From an uncultured Muribaculaceae bacterium (GTDB taxonomy: Bacteria > Bacteroidota > Bacteroidia > Bacteroidales > Muribaculaceae), in assembly GCA_910584545.1 (NCBI GenBank), contig CAJUBC010000037.1:1-24079 (forward strand): a DNA stretch of 24,079 bases, read 5' to 3'. Below are positions 22,482-24,079 of the stretch, one piece after another. Positions within the stretch are counted from its first letter, which is position 1. The number at the start of each line of letters is the position of its first letter. The notes under the pieces are model-generated. The model was not told the origin of the DNA, did not search any database, and was given only the letters and a program-made list of their open reading frames with translations. Both the position numbers and the translations under genes were made by a program.

Positions 22482-23521
22482 AACGGCTCATCGCGTCCAT
22501 ATTGACATCCTTGATGATTCTCGTGGCCGGAGGCTGCCGGGAAATACCCGAATACGCCGATGCCGGAAGCCATGACCTTTATGCCAATTTCGACGCGCTC
22601 GCCGATATAATCTCAAACCGGTACTGCTATCTGTCGGAAAAGAACATCAACTGGCCCGACTCCTGCAGGAAATATCGGGCGAAGATTGACAGCGAGACCA
22701 CCGAGGCCGAACTCTTCTTCATCCTTTCGGACCTGCTTGACGGACTGAAGGACGGTCATGTCAACCTGATTGCACCGTTCTCCACGAGTTATTACAAAAA
22801 ATGGTGGAGCGACTATCCACAGGATTTCGACAACCGCACTCTCCAGCAGTATTACCTGAAATTCGGAGGACTGCAGACCAACGGTATGCAGTATATCGTA
22901 TTCATTCCCGCGAACATCGGTTACATCTATTTCCCATCGTTCTCCACACCGGTGTCAGAGACTGCCCTCGACTATGTGCTGTCGGTCCTCAAAGACACTG
23001 AGGGACTGATAATCGACATCCGGGACAACGGAGGTGGTTACCTCTCCAACGTGGGGACATTCGTCGGCCGGTTCATAGATCATGACGTGACCGGAGGCTA
23101 TATCCGCCACAAGACGGGACCAGGTCCCGACGATTTCTCAGAGCCGTACCGCATAGTCTACAAGCCGGCCGGAGAAAATCGGGTACATTACACCAAATCG
23201 ATAGCGGTGCTCACCAACCGCTCCTGCTTCAGCGCTGCCAACAACTTCGTGGCCGTGATGAAATCGCTGCCGCAGGTGAAAATAGTAGGAGCCCGCACCG
23301 GTGGAGGCGGAGGACTTCCATTCTCGTCGGAGATACCCAACGGCTGGGCAATCCGCTTCTCCTCCTGTCCAATCACAGATCCGGATGACAGAACCACCGA
23401 ATTCGGGATCGACCCATCAGAAGGATGCGAGGTCCACAGTCCCGCAAAAGAACTTGCCCAAGGCAGGGACGCCATACTCGAGACCGCGATAAAAATGCTC
23501 GGCAAGAAACAAACCGAATAA
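22478..23521 (+). CDS. S41-family peptidase, predicted lipoprotein
   Basis: The 347-aa product has a short N-terminal signal ending in LVAGGC with Cys20 as probable lipidation site, so it is likely anchored in the outer or inner membrane facing the periplasm. The S41 (C-terminal-processing/tricorn-like) core shows DGHVNL (His94), LIIDIRDNGGGYLSNV and the serine region LTNRSCFSAANNF with predicted nucleophile Ser252, then ARTGGGGGLP. No PDZ domain is recognisable between the N-terminal region and the core, as in the tricorn-core-like subgroup. Its start overlaps queC by 4 bases. The functional reason for that coupling is not evident. The lipobox Ala-Gly-Gly-Cys is slightly atypical at -3. Confidence 0.88.
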   Translation: MKRLIASILTSLMILVAGGCREIPEYADAGSHDLYANFDALADIISNRYCYLSEKNINWPDSCRKYRAKIDSETTEAELFFILSDLLDGLKDGHVNLIAPFSTSYYKKWWSDYPQDFDNRTLQQYYLKFGGLQTNGMQYIVFIPANIGYIYFPSFSTPVSETALDYVLSVLKDTEGLIIDIRDNGGGYLSNVGTFVGRFIDHDVTGGYIRHKTGPGPDDFSEPYRIVYKPAGENRVHYTKSIAVLTNRSCFSAANNFVAVMKSLPQVKIVGARTGGGGGLPFSSEIPNGWAIRFSSCPITDPDDRTTEFGIDPSEGCEVHSPAKELAQGRDAILETAIKMLGKKQTE

Positions 23522-23562
23522 GCTGTCGGCATGTTATAAGTATGACTTAATTAATTTATGCT

Positions 23563-23799
23563 ATGAACGACAGACTTGATACCGAAGAGAGAAAAGAAAT
23601 TCCCGACAATGAGTTCGGACTTCCCGAAAGAAGAGAATACCCCATGCCTGACGCGGCACATGTTCGCGCCGCCGAAGCTTATTTCCGTTATTGCCCCGAA
23701 GAGCTGAAACCAAGATTGGCAAAGGCCATTCTTCGTTTCGCCGCCCAATACGGAGTGGATGTGGAAAGTCCCACAATCCACGAATATGCAGAAATGTAA
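23563..23799 (+). CDS. Small hypothetical protein (78 aa), DUF6582-like
   Basis: The product contains FGLPERREYPMPDAAHVRAAEAYFRYCPEELKPRLAKAILRFAAQYGVDVESP. This matches my recollection of the DUF6582 type of small proteins: an LPERR-YP-PD-xHVRxA motif and a helical ALAxRILxxAxxxGV stretch. The role is unknown; related sequences occur in phage- or prophage-borne proteins. The protein is hydrophilic with no signal. It starts 41 bases after the S41 gene, and a hairpin follows its stop. Codon use and composition do not differ much from neighbours. The family assignment is moderate only. Confidence 0.65.
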   Translation: MNDRLDTEERKEIPDNEFGLPERREYPMPDAAHVRAAEAYFRYCPEELKPRLAKAILRFAAQYGVDVESPTIHEYAEM

Positions 23800-24079
23800 A
23801 CATATCAACTGCGATTCCCACAACACTCCCATCGGAGAGGAACCGCAGTTTATTTTATGTCCTCTCAGACATTGTCGGATTGCGGATTAGATGTAAACTT
23901 GAGGTAGAAAAGTAGGAATTTTCCTCAAAATATCATAGTCTGATTTCAAGGGAATTAGGATTTTAGGATTTGTGACGATATTCCGTGATTTGCTGTTTTT
24001 TTCTCAATCAGTACACATTTTGTACGTAACTGTTCAGCGGACACGCTGAGGTAGTCGCCTATTAGAAAAGGGCGAGTAT
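23800..24079. other. Window edge after the last gene
   Basis: AT-rich sequence with no gene that I can support. It holds the terminator hairpin, a second hairpin-capable stretch (23899-23928, TTGAGG with CCTCAA), and a tandem copy of TTAGGATT (23955-23970). The last 30 bases resemble, in inverted orientation, bases 35-60 of the window. A minus-strand frame is open from the window end to 23955. Confidence 0.4.
23807..23858 (+). terminator. Intrinsic terminator of the 78-aa gene
   Basis: AACTGCGATTCC (23807-23818) pairs with GGAACCGCAGTT (23839-23850) at 11 of 12 positions. An inner CTCC/GGAG stem (23826-23837) sits inside the loop, and TATTTTAT follows. It lies directly after the stop codon of the small gene. 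Confidence 0.65.

Overview
The window looks like chromosomal DNA of a Bacteroidales bacterium, most likely a gut Muribaculaceae-type genome. This rests on three things: promoters of the Bacteroidota type (TTTG, a 19-nt spacer, then TAnnTTTG) in front of several genes, no clear Shine-Dalgarno sites, and a gene set familiar from this order (tandem rhomboids, HU, Dcp, an M16 protease, a queuosine operon). The genus is an inference; no rRNA or other marker is present.

Region 1 (1-6089) is read leftwards. A rhomboid pair with a 14-bp overlap, a membrane-anchored EEP-fold phosphohydrolase, argS, a Bax-inhibitor-1 membrane protein and a small acidic protein end at a bidirectional terminator near 180-210. 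A 140-bp degenerate palindrome separates the rhomboids from the EEP gene.

Region 2 (6090-13131) is read rightwards: HU with a long leader, a periplasmic Dcp-type M3 peptidase, a diacylglycerol-kinase-like lipid kinase, a membrane-anchored TPR protein and an M16 peptidase. Between the lipid kinase and the TPR gene lies a 324-bp element with 34-bp terminal inverted repeats (33/34 identical, the odd pair still a G-U wobble in RNA). It holds two stem-loops and a 44-codon antisense ORF, and it interrupts the leader of the TPR gene. This is the most unusual object in the window.

Region 3 (13147-16557) holds a DusB-type tRNA dihydrouridine synthase whose 3' end overlaps tail-to-tail with a leftward pair: a glycosyltransferase and a Wzx/PST-type polysaccharide flippase.

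Region 4 (16845-23799) is one long rightward run: aspS, a Nif3-like protein, a coiled-coil zinc-ribbon protein, queD, queE, queF, queC, an S41 lipoprotein protease, then a separate 78-aa protein with a terminator. The four que genes cover 6-carboxytetrahydropterin to preQ1. Queuosine is placed at position 34 of GUN-anticodon tRNAs including tRNA-Asp, so co-location with aspS is functionally suggestive; with dusB and argS nearby the window is rich in tRNA functions. No tRNA, rRNA or CRISPR array was found, and no complete insertion sequence with a recognisable transposase.
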